A DNA stretch of 13,855 nucleotides, taken from Gemmatimonadota bacterium (lineage in GTDB: Bacteria > Gemmatimonadota > Gemmatimonadetes > Gemmatimonadales > GWC2-71-9). The notes beneath the pieces are model-generated. The model worked only from the letters and a program-made list of their open reading frames with translations, had not been told where the DNA came from and made no database searches. Below, piece after piece: positions 13,089-13,855 of this stretch (positions are counted from its first letter, which is position 1; each line of letters opens with the position of its first letter). A program made the translations under genes and the position numbers. The DNA lies in NCBI GenBank assembly GCA_027294815.1, contig JAPULP010000067.1, forward strand, positions 1 to 13,855, in the 5' to 3' direction.

Positions 13089-13855
13089 TTATGCGGGGAC
13101 GAAATTGGTTTCCTGTGTTAGGCGCCGGGCGAAACCCGCCAACAGCTTCGCGGCATTTTCCAGATCTTGCAGGTCCACCATCTCGTTGGGGCTGTGCATG
13201 TAGCGATTGGGGACCGACACCAATCCCGTAGCGATGCCGCGATGCGCCGTGTGGATCGAATCGGCATCCGTCCCTGTAGATCCTGGTGCCGCCGCGATGG
13301 CGTACGGGATCTTTTCGTCCTCTGCCGTTTGCACGAGCAGATCGAACACGCCTTCGTTGACGGCCGACCCACGAGATAAGACCGGCCCGCCACCCAACTT
13401 GAAATCTCCGTGCTCCTTTTTCTCTACATCCGGATGGTCGGTGGCATGCGTGACGTCGACGACTAATGCGACCGAGGGTTCGAGGGACGTGGCACTGGTG
13501 CGGGCCCCACCACCGGTCCACGAGATTTCCTCTTGTGCCGTCGCAACGGCGAACACCGCGGCGTTCGGGGGTTTTTTTGCCAGAATGCGCAACGCTTCGA
13601 GCACCACGAACGCGCCAATGCGGTTATCAATGCTTCGTGAAGCGATGCGACCGCTGGGAAATTTTTCCATCGTGGCGTTCAACACGGCGGGGTCACCAAC
13701 CCGAACTCGATCCAACGCCTCGGCCTTGGATTTGGCCCCGATGTCGATCCACAAGTCGCTTACCTTCGAGGCTTTGTCTCGATCTTCCTTCTTGATGAGA
13801 TGAATGGCCTTCTTCCCGATCACGCCTGCCACCGGGCCGTTGCTATTCATTATGG
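13089..13855 (-). CDS. M42-family aminopeptidase (FrvX/TET-like), C-terminal part
   Basis: The frame is open to the window edge. The 253 residues from the first visible Met (13850) match the last three quarters of an M42 peptidase of about 350 residues, so the N-terminal part with the first metal histidine is outside, and the Met at 13850 (IMNSNGPVAGVIG) is internal. Visible site residues, numbered from that Met: Asp75 (SIDNRIG, bridging metal), Glu107-Glu108 (TAQEE, base and ligand), Asp132 (VVDVTHATDH) and His219 (RYMHSPNEM). IDIGAKSKAEA (36-46) and GDPAVL (52-57) are from the inserted dimerisation/beta domain. These enzymes form large cytoplasmic tetrahedral complexes that trim peptides left by proteolysis. 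This fits the peptidase theme of the next genes, though a 114-base gap with a hairpin separates them. Confidence 0.93.
   Translation of the reverse strand, partial: IMNSNGPVAGVIGKKAIHLIKKEDRDKASKVSDLWIDIGAKSKAEALDRVRVGDPAVLNATMEKFPSGRIASRSIDNRIGAFVVLEALRILAKKPPNAAVFAVATAQEEISWTGGGARTSATSLEPSVALVVDVTHATDHPDVEKKEHGDFKLGGGPVLSRGSAVNEGVFDLLVQTAEDEKIPYAIAAAPGSTGTDADSIHTAHRGIATGLVSVPNRYMHSPNEMVDLQDLENAAKLLAGFARRLTQETNFVPA

Overview
The window is about 60% GC and tightly packed. All fourteen protein-coding genes lie on the minus strand, so transcription runs from high to low coordinates. Gaps are mostly under 80 bases, none exceeds about 155, and four gene pairs overlap at an ATGA-type or similar junction. 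There is no tRNA, rRNA, insertion sequence, phage gene or CRISPR array. The outer-membrane efflux protein, the exported M28-PDZ peptidase and the style of the PolX, Nth and DUF6941 proteins suggest an environmental diderm bacterium, most likely Gemmatimonadota or a neighbouring phylum such as Acidobacteriota. That placement is an impression from protein character only.

Layout in transcription order. (1) 13855-13089: the C-terminal three quarters of an M42 aminopeptidase, followed by a 114-base gap holding a CACAGAG repeat, a hairpin and a 12-base palindrome. (2) 12974-9719: an exported M28 peptidase with a PDZ domain, a GAF protein resembling free methionine-R-sulfoxide reductase, a proline-iminopeptidase-like alpha/beta hydrolase, and an unrecognised 218-residue protein. 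(3) 9703-5035: a PolX-family protein with a PHP domain, endonuclease III, a DUF6941 protein and a GT39 membrane glycosyltransferase. (4) After a 150-base gap, 4884-2462: a glutamine-dependent asparagine synthase overlapping an HD-domain hydrolase. (5) 2385-1: an ECF sigma factor, a one-helix membrane protein that is probably its anti-sigma factor, a Spy/CnrX-like periplasmic helical protein, and the start of a TolC-like efflux channel that runs off the window.

How they may work together. Genes 13855-10372 look like peptide breakdown outside and inside the cell plus methionine or redox maintenance. PolX and Nth form a DNA-repair pair. The last four genes look like an envelope-stress or metal-responsive sigma circuit controlling its own efflux pump, with a layout reminiscent of CnrYXH-CBA.

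The most interesting points are these. The PolX-family protein has lost all three catalytic aspartates of the polymerase palm but keeps an apparently complete PHP metal site. An exact 23-base tandem periodicity spans the polX stop and the nth start; it contains a 20-codon mini-ORF that could relay translation from polX to nth, whose only plausible start is TTG.
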